Source of the DNA: Candidatus Daviesbacteria bacterium RIFCSPHIGHO2_02_FULL_39_12
GTDB lineage: Bacteria; Patescibacteriota; Microgenomatia; Daviesbacterales; UBA10151
Assembly (NCBI GenBank): GCA_001777055.1
Contig: MFCX01000028.1
Location: forward strand, 1 to 10,981
DNA length: 10,981 nucleotides
Direction of reading: 5' to 3'
In this document: positions 1 through 5,824 of the stretch, piece by piece
How the letters are laid out: each line of letters opens with the position of its first letter
Numbering within the stretch: position 1 is the first letter of the stretch
Notes under the pieces: model-generated
The model's database searches: none
Seen by the model: the letters and a program-made list of their open reading frames with translations, nothing else
What the model was told of the DNA's origin: nothing
Made by a program: the position numbers and the translations under genes

Positions 1-207
1 CTTTGTGCGGCATTGATCTGTTTAAACTTCTCTTTGGATTCTTTGGACAAAACTAATCCCAAAAGGGCTGTTTTTATACTGAAGCGTAATAAGGGTTTAG
101 ATGAAGCAGTCAGCAACTTTTGGCGAAGAAAACTCCTCATAGAACCAATCGCCTTTTTTGAAGCTCAACGTTATTTGAAATCCAGAATCTATGAATTGGC
201 TAAATGA
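1..207 (+). CDS. DUF5659-like small protein, 5' end cut by window edge
   Basis: The frame is open from the first base and ends at a TGA at 205-207, so the gene begins outside the window; the TTG at position 13 is probably internal. The visible 68 residues contain an SLDKTNP motif, an aromatic-rich middle and an LKSRIYE ending. This pattern resembles my memory of DUF5659 proteins, a short uncharacterised family seen beside serine recombinases in Patescibacteria. Its end overlaps the next small gene by 17 bases, so the two are probably translated together as part of the recombinase cassette. The molecular function is unknown. The family assignment is from pattern recall and was not searched. 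Confidence 0.6.
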   Translation, partial: LCAALICLNFSLDSLDKTNPKRAVFILKRNKGLDEAVSNFWRRKLLIEPIAFFEAQRYLKSRIYELAK

Positions 208-358
208 AGATCTTAAAAAAGAGATTAAAAAGATTTTTGAGCCTCGTTATAAGAGATCCTTAACTGATGATGAGGTAACTCAAATAGCCGAGAACCTGAC
301 AGATATTATGGAGGCCTTTTTGAAGATGAAGTGGAAACAAAAATATGGACGACCTTGA
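191..358 (+). CDS. 55-residue hypothetical protein of the recombinase cassette
   Basis: An ATG at 191 opens a 55-codon frame ending in TGA at 356-358. It overlaps the preceding gene by 17 bases and the following gene, whose ATG is at 345, by 14 bases. This chain of overlaps is what supports it as a real gene despite its size. The product is charged and mostly helical by eye, with a lysine/glutamate-rich N-terminus, a TDDEVTQIAENL segment and a basic C-terminus. No signal peptide, membrane segment or metal-binding motif is visible. Small proteins like this often precede serine recombinases in Patescibacteria, so it may help recombination or regulate it, but that is only context. Confidence 0.6.
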   Translation: MNWLNEDLKKEIKKIFEPRYKRSLTDDEVTQIAENLTDIMEAFLKMKWKQKYGRP

Positions 359-905
359 ACTTAATATTAATATCACCGGATTCTCAGCAGAAGTAAAACC
401 AACAGTGCGTGAAGATAACATCAAGGCCTTTGTTACCTGGATATTCCAAACAGAGTCAGCAGCAGTCAAGATATATGGAGGCACCGTCCGGATAAAACCT
501 TTCGGCAAGGACGGTAAACTGATATTAACTTATGAACCGCCGGCTATAAAGACCAGGGGCGGCTACATCAAGGCTATGTTTATTGAAGATAAAATACTGT
601 TTAAAAGGCTCTGTGCGCATACCATCGATTTGTACTGCAAGCTAACCGGCGAAGTGAGAGGAATACTAGAGGATAGGCAAATTTTGTCAATCGAGAGCCA
701 AATCAGAGAGCTTAAAGAGTACGCACTAAAGTATAATTTACAGGTAGTAGATATATTAATTGAGAGTAAAAGCGCACATTACCCTGGGCGTGAGGTGTTT
801 GATGAGATGTTAGTGCATATTAAAAGTGGAGAGGCTAATGGTTTGCTGGTTTGGCATGCTAACCGCATTGCTCGCAACTCAAAAGATGATGGCGAAGTTA
901 TCTGA
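345..905 (+). CDS. Small hypothetical protein fused by deletion to a recombinase N-terminal remnant
   Basis: The 186-residue frame is a composite. Residues 1 to about 104 form one unit, with a beta-rich middle (VKIYGGTVRIKPFG) and a helical end, that looks like a separate small cassette protein of unknown function. From residue 109 (EDRQILSIESQ) to 186 the sequence is the N-terminal resolvase domain of a serine recombinase, including the LVWHANRIARNS segment. The usual start of that domain, with its catalytic serine in a YxRxS-type motif, is absent: the upstream protein runs straight into the EDRQ segment. The frame then stops just after DDGEVI, where an intact recombinase would continue for roughly 100 more residues of catalytic domain. 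I read this as the product of a deletion that joined two genes. It cannot be an active recombinase. Whether the fused protein is made is unknown. Confidence 0.6.
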   Translation: MDDLELNINITGFSAEVKPTVREDNIKAFVTWIFQTESAAVKIYGGTVRIKPFGKDGKLILTYEPPAIKTRGGYIKAMFIEDKILFKRLCAHTIDLYCKLTGEVRGILEDRQILSIESQIRELKEYALKYNLQVVDILIESKSAHYPGREVFDEMLVHIKSGEANGLLVWHANRIARNSKDDGEVI

Positions 906-1005
906 TGATTTAAGCGTAGTTGTAAAACGTGGTATCAGACAAAAATATGAGCGCGGTGAATATCCCAACTTTGCCCCGATTGGTTATATCAACACAAAAA
1001 TATGA
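895..1005 (+). pseudogene. Middle fragment of the broken serine recombinase
   Basis: In a different frame from both flanking pieces, this stretch encodes KLSDDLSVVVKRGIRQK followed by a GEYPNFAPIGYIN segment and then a TGA at 1003-1005. This matches the junction between the catalytic domain and the recombinase domain in large serine recombinases, where an SDD-KRGIRQKxxxGE-APxGYxN pattern is usual. The preceding fragment ends with DDGEV, so the catalytic core expected between the two is gone. The next fragment resumes only at YEPLISKRLF, so most of the DNA-binding recombinase domain is missing too. It has no start codon of its own and no ribosome binding site, and is best seen as relic coding sequence. 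Confidence 0.65.
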
Positions 1006-1882
1006 ACCTCTTATCTCAAAACGTCTGTTTGATGATCTACAGGTAGTCTTACGTAATAAGGCAAAGCCTAAAAAGATGGTAAATGATTGGCCCTATGCAG
1101 GACTTCTTAAGTGTGACTGTGGTTGCGGTGCATCTGTAATCTTTGAAACTAAGCGCAAATACTATAAAAAGACTAATCGCTGGGCAGAATATACTTACGC
1201 CCGTTCAAGCAAAAGGTGTCGTAAGTGTACTCAAAAGGGAATAGATCTTGAAGAACTTGAGCGTCAGCTGGATGAGAAGATTGCTCCGGTGACAATTGAT
1301 GAAGAAACATGGCGTTTAGGTATAAAACTGCTTAATGCAAAATATGAATCAGAGGCAAAGCAGCGGGCGCAGGTAGTGGAAAGCCGGCAAAAACAGTACC
1401 AAAGGATACAAGGAGAGCTTGATGGCTATTTTAAGATGCGGGCAAGAGAGGAAATGACTGCAGAGGAGTTTACAGTTAAGAAAAAGGCTATCTTTGATGA
1501 GCAGGCAAAATTAAAAGAAAAAATAGATGACGGATTAAACGGTCAGCGCACTTGGTTGGAACTTGCTGAGGACTTCTTTACAACAGCCTATCAGGCTCGG
1601 GAGATGCTAAGTAGCGATGATTTAGAGGCAAAACGTAAAGCAGTTGCAAAGATCGGTTGGAACGTCTTGTTAAAAGACGAAAAGCTTGTCTGGACGTACC
1701 AAAAGCCTTATGACATACTGCTAAAACCAAAGTATCGTTCTGACCTGCGGAGAGGGTGGGATTCGAACCCACGAGGAGCTTGCACCCCTGGCGGTTTTCA
1801 AAACCGCTGCACTAGTCCGCTATGCGACCTCTCCGTGGCGGAGGAGGTGGGATTCGAACCCACGATACCCTTACGGATATAG
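929..1882 (+). pseudogene. C-terminal remnant of large serine recombinase (zinc ribbon and coiled coil)
   Basis: The open frame begins at a GTG at 929, but true recombinase sequence starts only near 998 (KYEPLISKRLFDD); the first 23 residues are out-of-frame translation of the previous fragment. Next comes the recombinase zinc beta-ribbon, with cysteines at residues 62, 64 and 66 (KCDCGCG) and at 97 and 100 (CRKC). A long charged helical region follows, with EEMTAEEF and LKEKIDD segments, typical of the coiled coil of these enzymes. From about residue 274 the frame reads the antisense strand of tRNA-Ser(TGA), giving GWDSNPR, and it stops inside tRNA-Ser(GCT). Large serine recombinases integrate mobile DNA by a serine-mediated double-strand exchange; this one lacks the catalytic serine, the catalytic core and most of the DNA-binding domain. 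It marks the end of a dead integrated element. Confidence 0.75.
1748..1834 (-). tRNA. tRNA-Ser(TGA)
   Basis: On the minus strand the gene folds as an 87-base serine tRNA. The acceptor arms are GGAGAGG and CCTCTCC with discriminator G. The anticodon stem GCGGT/ACCGC holds loop TTTGAAA (anticodon TGA, reading UCA-type codons). A long variable arm (GGGG/CTCC) and a T arm GTGGG-TTCGAAT-CCCAC follow. The bases after the discriminator are CAG, so CCA is not encoded here, unlike in the neighbouring tRNA. The 3' half overlaps the reading frame of the broken recombinase on the other strand, which suggests this tRNA end was the integration target. It lies one base downstream of tRNA-Ser(GCT) and is surely co-transcribed with it. 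Confidence 0.93.
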
Positions 1883-1925
1883 CTCATTAGCACTGAGCGG
1901 CACTCGGCCTCTATGCGACTCCTCC
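1836..1925 (-). tRNA. tRNA-Ser(GCT), CCA encoded
   Basis: Minus-strand serine tRNA with acceptor arms GGAGGAG/CTCCTCC, discriminator G and an encoded CCA (1836-1838). The anticodon stem GCTCA/TGAGC encloses loop GTGCTAA, giving anticodon GCT for AGC/AGU codons. The variable arm (TATCC/GGGTA) is long, as expected for serine. The T arm is the same as in tRNA-Ser(TGA). Only one base separates the two genes, so a single precursor must be cut between them. Confidence 0.93.
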
Positions 1926-1957
1926 GTACAGTCAATTTTAACAGAATGAAAAATAAC

Positions 1958-1988
1958 AATCTAGTTTCTGCACAGTATGATTTGTCAA
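1958..1988 (-). promoter_or_regulatory. Probable promoter of the two tRNA-Ser genes
   Basis: On the minus strand a perfect TTGACA (1983-1988) is followed after 19 bases by TAGATT (1958-1963), upstream of tRNA-Ser(GCT). The spacing is longer than the usual 17, so the -10 choice is uncertain. The implied start lies about 25 bases before the mature tRNA end. Confidence 0.45.
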
Positions 1989-2004
1989 AGGGTTAATCAT
2001 GTGA

Positions 2005-2703
2005 TTACCTCGCCAAGGTTATGGCCCAGACTTTTTTGGCGCCAGCTCTTTTTAGCATGTAACAACACTCCCTCATTGTTGAGCCGGTGGTCCAGACGTC
2101 ATCAACTAGCAGGATATTGGAAGATTGAGATATTGGGATATTAGAAGAGATAGCAAAAGCGTTTTTGATATTTTGATGGCGGTCTTTACCTTTCAGTTTT
2201 GCTTGAGGTTTGGTATAACGGATGCGTTTTAAGACATTACAATAAGCCAAACCCAAGCCTTTGGAAACAAGTTGTCCAAGCAATGCAGCCTGGTTAAACC
2301 CCCTGCTATTCCCTCTCCACCAGTATAAAGGCACAGGCACAATTGCCCACCCTGCTCCCCTATCTTTTTTTATTTGATCTAAAATAAAAGGCTGGTATTT
2401 AACCCAATACTCTAAAGTAATATCAATTAAAATTTGAGCTAAATCTTTAACTCCTTTATATTTTAAGGCTTGAACAGCGTTTTTTAAGGGCGGCTGGTAA
2501 AGCCCCAAACTCCATAATCCATCTAAGCCATACTTTCTTCTGCAAATTGGGTGTGTCTGGCCTCCTACGGCCAGTCTTTCACATCTCGGACAGACTAAAT
2601 CTGTTTGCTGAATATTTTGAATACATTTTTGGCAAAAATAATTCCCCTCTTTTTTACAGCTAACGCATTTTTTGGGAAAAAACAGATCTAAAATTAAGTT
2701 CAT
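2005..2703 (-). CDS. comF: ComF family phosphoribosyltransferase-like protein
   Basis: The 232-residue product has the standard ComF layout. An N-terminal zinc ribbon has CxxC pairs at 13/16, 24/27 and 38/41 plus Cys54. A phosphoribosyltransferase fold follows, with IVPVPLYWWRGNSRGFNQAALL (about 121-142, wording of the usual P-W-R-RGFNQ motif) and the PRPP-loop motif ILLVDDVWTTGST at 197-209. In Bacillus and Haemophilus relatives ComF is needed for uptake or processing of transforming DNA; its exact reaction is unsettled. The ATG at 2703 is supported by a TGA-CATAAT element exactly 7 bases upstream, implying a leaderless mRNA. The linker just before the PRPP motif (SSNIPISQSSN, 186-196) is encoded by a repetitive AT-rich stretch that looks inserted. 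The gene stands alone, divergent from ssrA. Confidence 0.9.
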   Translation of the reverse strand: MNLILDLFFPKKCVSCKKEGNYFCQKCIQNIQQTDLVCPRCERLAVGGQTHPICRRKYGLDGLWSLGLYQPPLKNAVQALKYKGVKDLAQILIDITLEYWVKYQPFILDQIKKDRGAGWAIVPVPLYWWRGNSRGFNQAALLGQLVSKGLGLAYCNVLKRIRYTKPQAKLKGKDRHQNIKNAFAISSNIPISQSSNILLVDDVWTTGSTMRECCYMLKRAGAKKVWAITLAR

Positions 2704-2710
2704 CCACTCT

Positions 2711-2719
2711 ATTATGTCA
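2711..2719 (-). promoter_or_regulatory. Extended -10 promoter of comF, leaderless
   Basis: Minus strand TG-A-CATAAT ends 7 bases before the comF ATG, so transcription should start at or within a base of the start codon. A possible -35 (GTGACG, 4 of 6) falls inside the interspersed repeat at 2726-2758. No Shine-Dalgarno sequence fits in the interval. Confidence 0.5.
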
Positions 2720-2725
2720 TTAACC

Positions 2726-2758
2726 GGATTGCCGCGTCACTCCGTTCCTCACAATGAC
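2726..2758. repeat. Interspersed repeat of the 'CATTGxGAGGAxCGxAGTGACG' type
   Basis: Read on the minus strand, this 33-base unit starts GTCATTGTGAGGAACGGAG and ends with CGGCAATCC. Near-identical units are scattered between genes in several bacterial groups, Patescibacteria among them, by recall. Here it sits between the divergent comF and ssrA genes and overlaps the likely -35 region of comF. Confidence 0.6.
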
Positions 2759-2767
2759 AACTAAGAT

Positions 2768-2796
2768 TTGTTTTTGAGCTTAATTTATGGTAATAT
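2768..2796 (+). promoter_or_regulatory. Promoter of ssrA
   Basis: TTGTTT (2768-2773), a 17-base gap, and TAATAT (2791-2796) preceded by an extended TG (2788-2789). The predicted start, 7 to 8 bases further on, falls within about a base of the first base of the mature tmRNA at 2805, so little or no 5' trimming would be needed. Confidence 0.5.
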
Positions 2797-2804
2797 ACAA
2801 TTCT

Positions 2805-3218
2805 GGGGATGTATAGTCTCGACAGGATTGCTCTTTGAAAACTGCAAGTCGCTTAGGAAACATTAAGCGTTAAATATTGTTTCAAAACACAAACGGCGCT
2901 AAAAATACCGTTGCTGACGCTGCTAATGGCGTAAAAGGTTTCATTTTCGGGGTTACACCTGAACTTGGATCCTCTCTCGCTTTAGCTGCTTAAGCTACTT
3001 TAGAGATTGTCCTCTTTCTGATGGGATACTAAGGTACGTACAAAGTCAGGATGCTGTAATTTTGGTGTTGGTTGATCCAAAATTACAAAAGACAATTCAA
3101 TCAGATATTCGTTTTCCTGCTAATTGGTTACAACGTTTATCTAAAAATTAATTAGCTAAGCTTGTAGAAGTTTTTTTAGTCACAATTTTGGACGGGGGTT
3201 CAAAACCCCCCATCTCCA
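2805..3218 (+). ncRNA. ssrA: tmRNA (transfer-messenger RNA)
   Basis: The 414-base gene has both ends of a tRNA-like domain. The 5' acceptor strand GGGGATG and a TAGTCTCGACAGG segment pair the gene with a 3' T arm (GGGGG-TTCAAAA-CCCCC) and acceptor CATCTCC with discriminator A; CCA is not encoded exactly (ACCCA follows). A CTGCAAG near the 5' end can pair with CTTGTAG near the 3' end, as helix 2 of tmRNA requires. The tag frame ends ALAA-TAA at 2991-2993. Counting from the most likely resume codon (GCT at 2898, or GGC at 2895) the tag is 31 or 32 residues, starting AKNTVADAANG and ending GSSLALAA. tmRNA rescues stalled ribosomes with SmpB, whose gene lies just beyond on the other strand, and marks the broken product for proteolysis. 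The tag is much longer than the usual 8 to 15 residues. Confidence 0.93.
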
Positions 3219-3235
3219 CCCATTCGACTCGCTGC

Positions 3236-3268
3236 GCTCGCTCAGGGTAAACCTGCGGGACAGCGAGC
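3236..3268. terminator. Hairpin between the convergent ssrA and smpB genes
   Basis: GCTCGCT (3236-3242) pairs with AGCGAGC (3262-3268), and CAGG/CCTG extends the stem inside. It lies in the only gap between two genes that meet tail to tail, so it may end transcription from both sides. No T-run follows on either strand, so the function is uncertain. Part of it is a GACTCGCTGCGCTCGCTC-type interspersed repeat. Confidence 0.45.
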
Positions 3269-3277
3269 CTAGTAAAT

Positions 3278-3718
3278 TTATTCTTTACCTCGGAGTTCTT
3301 GTTCCACCCTACGTTGATGGTCTCGTTCTTTAATTATTTTCCGTTTGTCAAATTCCTTTTTAGATTTTGCCAAACCTATTTCCACTTTAAACCTGTTATT
3401 TTTTTCATATATAGAAACAGGCACTAAAGTCACAGGTTTTCCAGCAAGTTTACCAATCAAGGAGTTAATCTGATGTTTGTGAAGTAATAGTTTCCTAGTT
3501 TTTTGGGCATCATATTCTTTATCTGCAGCCTGATTGTATCTTGGGATATTGACATTGATTAAAAACGCTTCTCCGTTTAAAACCCTTATATGGCTTTCCC
3601 CTAAATCAATTCTGCCGGCTCTGATAGATTTGACCTCAGCACCGGATAAAACAATTCCAGCTTCCAGATGTTCAAGAATATGATAATTGTGTAGGGCCTT
3701 TTTGTTGATAATGCGCAT
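3278..3718 (-). CDS. smpB: SsrA-binding protein SmpB
   Basis: SmpB binds the tRNA-like end of tmRNA and carries it into stalled ribosomes. With the ATG at 3718 the product has 146 residues, the normal size. It shows the family signatures: KKALHNYHILEHLEAGIVLSGAEVKS-like N-terminal strands (about 7-31), RKLLLHKHQI near 75-84, LVPVSIYEKN near 98-107, and the GLAKSKKEFDKR segment leading into a basic C-terminal tail that reaches the decoding site. The frame stays open five codons upstream to a TTG at 3733, but those residues (MTLVT) come from the CTAG-rich repeat and are not family-like. The partner tmRNA gene lies immediately downstream, tail to tail. No clear promoter is visible; the gene may be read from the envelope operon upstream across the repeat. 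Confidence 0.93.
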   Translation of the reverse strand: MRIINKKALHNYHILEHLEAGIVLSGAEVKSIRAGRIDLGESHIRVLNGEAFLINVNIPRYNQAADKEYDAQKTRKLLLHKHQINSLIGKLAGKPVTLVPVSIYEKNNRFKVEIGLAKSKKEFDKRKIIKERDHQRRVEQELRGKE

Positions 3719-3787
3719 AGTGACTAGTGTCAAGAATCTAGAGTCAAGATAATTGTACTAGATTCTAGACTCTAGCGACTAGTCACT
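3719..3787. repeat. CTAG-rich hairpin repeat, copy A
   Basis: A 10-base perfect inverted repeat, AGTGACTAGT (3719-3728) and ACTAGTCACT (3778-3787), encloses imperfectly inverted GAATCTAGAGTC and GATTCTAGACTC units. It fills the whole gap between the stop codon of the 601-residue gene and the smpB ATG. A related sequence (copy B, 6396-6465) lies at the other end of the operon. A role as hairpin terminator is possible but no T-run follows. Confidence 0.7.
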
Positions 3788-5592
3788 TATTTGAGGTCTA
3801 CAGAGTAAATCTTACTGCCATCAAGCAGGTACACTTTTTTACCTTTTTCATCTACCGCCAAGTCTGAGGCTGTAGCAAATACGCTACCGTTCATTTGCCC
3901 TTTATAGCTGCCGGTTTTAGTTAAAATCAAAAGCCTTAAATTACCTGAATCCAAAACATATAAATTATCCGTATCTGATGAGACGAAGAAACTCTTTGGC
4001 TCCTTCACTCCCTTGTCCAAACCTTCATAGCTGAAATTGTCTTTCACCCCCCTGGTAAATCGTAAAATCTCTCCTCCGTTTTTTAATATATAAATTGATG
4101 ACTCAATTTGCATCTTTAAAGCATTGGCAAAATCCACCTTGGTGTTTTTGGTTAAATATTCCCTTTTATCCGAGTAGCCCTCATTGGTGGCTATATATTT
4201 CCAAATTTGCCCTGTTGGATCTAACAAATAAACATTGCTGGCAAAGCCGTAAAGATCTGCAATTTTACCTAAATCCTCATCTTGTTTAACCGCAACAGCA
4301 ATTTTTTGATTGGTACTGTCAATTCTTAAAATTCCCTTATCTTCAGAATACACAAAGGCTAATTCTCCGTTTAAAGAAGCGAGGTGGGCATTTCCTAATT
4401 TTTCAGAACCGGCCAAAATCTGATTGCTCTTTTTGGTTAAATCAATGTCGATTAAAGTTTTAGAGATTGGATCCAAAAGCAACAGCTTGCCTGCAGACAA
4501 ACTCATCCGAGCAGCGCGGAAATTTTTCTTTATTAAATCCGTATCCAAAAATAAAGGAAAGTCTGAAACTGAAGATTGCTGCAAAATAGAATCCGATTCT
4601 TGCTCAATTTGTTTTTTAAAATTTAAAGCTTCCGAATCTTTTGGCCGCAAATTTAAGGCCCTGTTCAACTCGTTTTTGGCCGAATCAAGCTTAGCTTTAG
4701 CCTCAGATGGATTCAAAGAAGCCAAGCCTTTAGCAGCATTAAAGTCATCCCTGGACTTTTGCAAAACTTGATTGAAAGCAACTAAGTTTTGAGCGTCTTT
4801 GCTTAGTTTGATCTTAAAACCCACCCCCAAACCGATAATTAATATTAAAATCAAAGCAATAATCAGCCTGTTTCTGTTATCTTTAGGAAAGTAATCTTTG
4901 ATTATTTTGACATAAGTTAACAGATTAATCTTGGGGAACTTAAGGGAGTAAGAAACAACCGGATTATCAGTAATTTGTTCTGTTTGGACCTTGGATGCTT
5001 GATCTTCAACTGCCACTGCCAAACCGGCCAGGCTTTTATTTTCTGCATTGGCAGCGCCGATTCTATCGGTGATCTCTTCCTCAAAAGACTCCAGCGGTAA
5101 ATTTAAAGACTTCTTCAAATCAGCATCCAAAAAATTTATTAAGCTTTTGGTGGCAAAAAGCAGCTTATCATCCGGTTGCAAAAATCCGGAAATAAGCTGT
5201 TCATTTGCGCCAACTGTAAGTAAAGAAGATAATTTATCCCCTCTTTTAAGATAAATTTCAACTTCACCTTTGGCAATAAAAAATAGGACTTTGCCGGATA
5301 TTGAGCCAATAAGCAAAGAAAACTCCTGCCTGCCGGCAGGCAAGTCCTCCTTGGCAAATTTTTCCCCGGCTTGTCCATAAGCAGCTTTTAATTTTTCAGA
5401 AGGACTGCCTTCAAAATCAAAATAGAAATCCGAAATTTCAGTCAGGAATTGCCTGCCTCTGGTGAAAGCATCATCGGAAGATAAATCCAAAACAGCCAAA
5501 AAAGTATTATCTCCATCCTGGGAGGAAGAGATAACCTGAGCAGCTTTTTGGTCTGTATTTAATCCGACAACCTGAACAACGTTAAATTTCAT
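3787..5592 (-). CDS. Membrane-anchored protein with PPM phosphatase-like domain and predicted beta-propeller
   Basis: The 601-residue protein has four visible parts. Residues 1-196 resemble a PPM/PP2C-type phosphatase fold (a FIAKGEVEIYLKRGDKLSSL segment near 105-124, then SGFLQPDDKLLFATKSL near 135-151), but the usual acidic metal-binding motifs are not recognisable, so it may be a non-catalytic relative. One membrane helix spans about 242-260 (LIIALILILIIGLGVGF). A helical, TPR-like region covers about 265-338. Residues 340-601 hold repeated strand pairs such as NLYVLDSGNLRLLIL and KVYLLDGSKIYSVDL, suggesting an NHL/WD-like beta-propeller outside the membrane. The ATG overlaps the stop of the preceding gene (ATGA). 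An in-frame LPAGRQ at residues 84-89 comes from an inserted palindrome. The architecture suggests a sensor linking envelope and cytoplasm; the function is not known. Confidence 0.75.
   Translation of the reverse strand: MKFNVVQVVGLNTDQKAAQVISSSQDGDNTFLAVLDLSSDDAFTRGRQFLTEISDFYFDFEGSPSEKLKAAYGQAGEKFAKEDLPAGRQEFSLLIGSISGKVLFFIAKGEVEIYLKRGDKLSSLLTVGANEQLISGFLQPDDKLLFATKSLINFLDADLKKSLNLPLESFEEEITDRIGAANAENKSLAGLAVAVEDQASKVQTEQITDNPVVSYSLKFPKINLLTYVKIIKDYFPKDNRNRLIIALILILIIGLGVGFKIKLSKDAQNLVAFNQVLQKSRDDFNAAKGLASLNPSEAKAKLDSAKNELNRALNLRPKDSEALNFKKQIEQESDSILQQSSVSDFPLFLDTDLIKKNFRAARMSLSAGKLLLLDPISKTLIDIDLTKKSNQILAGSEKLGNAHLASLNGELAFVYSEDKGILRIDSTNQKIAVAVKQDEDLGKIADLYGFASNVYLLDPTGQIWKYIATNEGYSDKREYLTKNTKVDFANALKMQIESSIYILKNGGEILRFTRGVKDNFSYEGLDKGVKEPKSFFVSSDTDNLYVLDSGNLRLLILTKTGSYKGQMNGSVFATASDLAVDEKGKKVYLLDGSKIYSVDLK
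5327..5342. repeat. Perfect 16-base palindrome inside the 601-residue gene
   Basis: TGCCTGCCGGCAGGCA is its own reverse complement and encodes most of LPAGRQ on the minus strand. The same peptide recurs in unrelated Patescibacterial proteins by recall, which indicates a dispersed palindromic repeat that keeps the frame. It is much richer in G and C than the surrounding gene. Confidence 0.75.
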
Positions 5593-5822
5593 AGCGCTCC
5601 CAATACCAGCACAATCAAGCCCAAGATAAAACCGGCATGAACAATGGCAATAGCTTTCACCACAGGCGAAACATGGGTAATTAAGGTTTTACTCATCAAA
5701 TCCACCTGCCTTAGGATAATTAATGAGAATATAGCGTAAAAAACCAAAATTAGCAAAATTACCGCCTTAAATACGGTCAGAGACAAATTTAAATCAAATA
5801 CACCGGACTGAGCAATCGGCAT
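5589..5822 (-). CDS. Small two-helix membrane protein
   Basis: The 77-residue product has two hydrophobic stretches, about 15-38 and 54-77, separated by a short polar segment with a few charged residues (RQVDLMSKTLITH). It has no cysteine, and its hydrophobic C-terminus ends inside the second helix. It starts 2 bases after the stop of the PH-domain gene and its stop overlaps the ATG of the 601-residue gene by 4 bases, so all three are translated from one mRNA. It resembles the short uncharacterised membrane proteins of Patescibacteria (a DUF5657-like assignment is possible but unverified). The tight coupling suggests it forms a complex with one of its neighbours. Confidence 0.8.
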   Translation of the reverse strand: MPIAQSGVFDLNLSLTVFKAVILLILVFYAIFSLIILRQVDLMSKTLITHVSPVVKAIAIVHAGFILGLIVLVLGAL

Positions 5823-5824
5823 TC

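Noticed and set aside
1578..1772. Minus-strand open frame across the recombinase end and tRNA
   Set aside because: It is antisense to recognisable recombinase sequence and to the tRNA gene; its MGSNPTLS start is a typical tRNA-derived artefact.
3719..3733. Upstream TTG start for SmpB
   Set aside because: The five extra residues derive from the CTAG-rich repeat, whereas the ATG at 3718 gives the normal SmpB length and N-terminus.
3734..3780. CTAG-rich repeats as a CRISPR array or att site
   Set aside because: The words are short, imperfect and inverted, with no regular spacer pattern and no cas gene or integrase next to them.
4424..4771. Plus-strand frame of 115 codons inside the 601-residue gene
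   Set aside because: It lies entirely antisense to a well-supported coding region, and its serine/lysine-rich composition is what reverse translation of that region gives.
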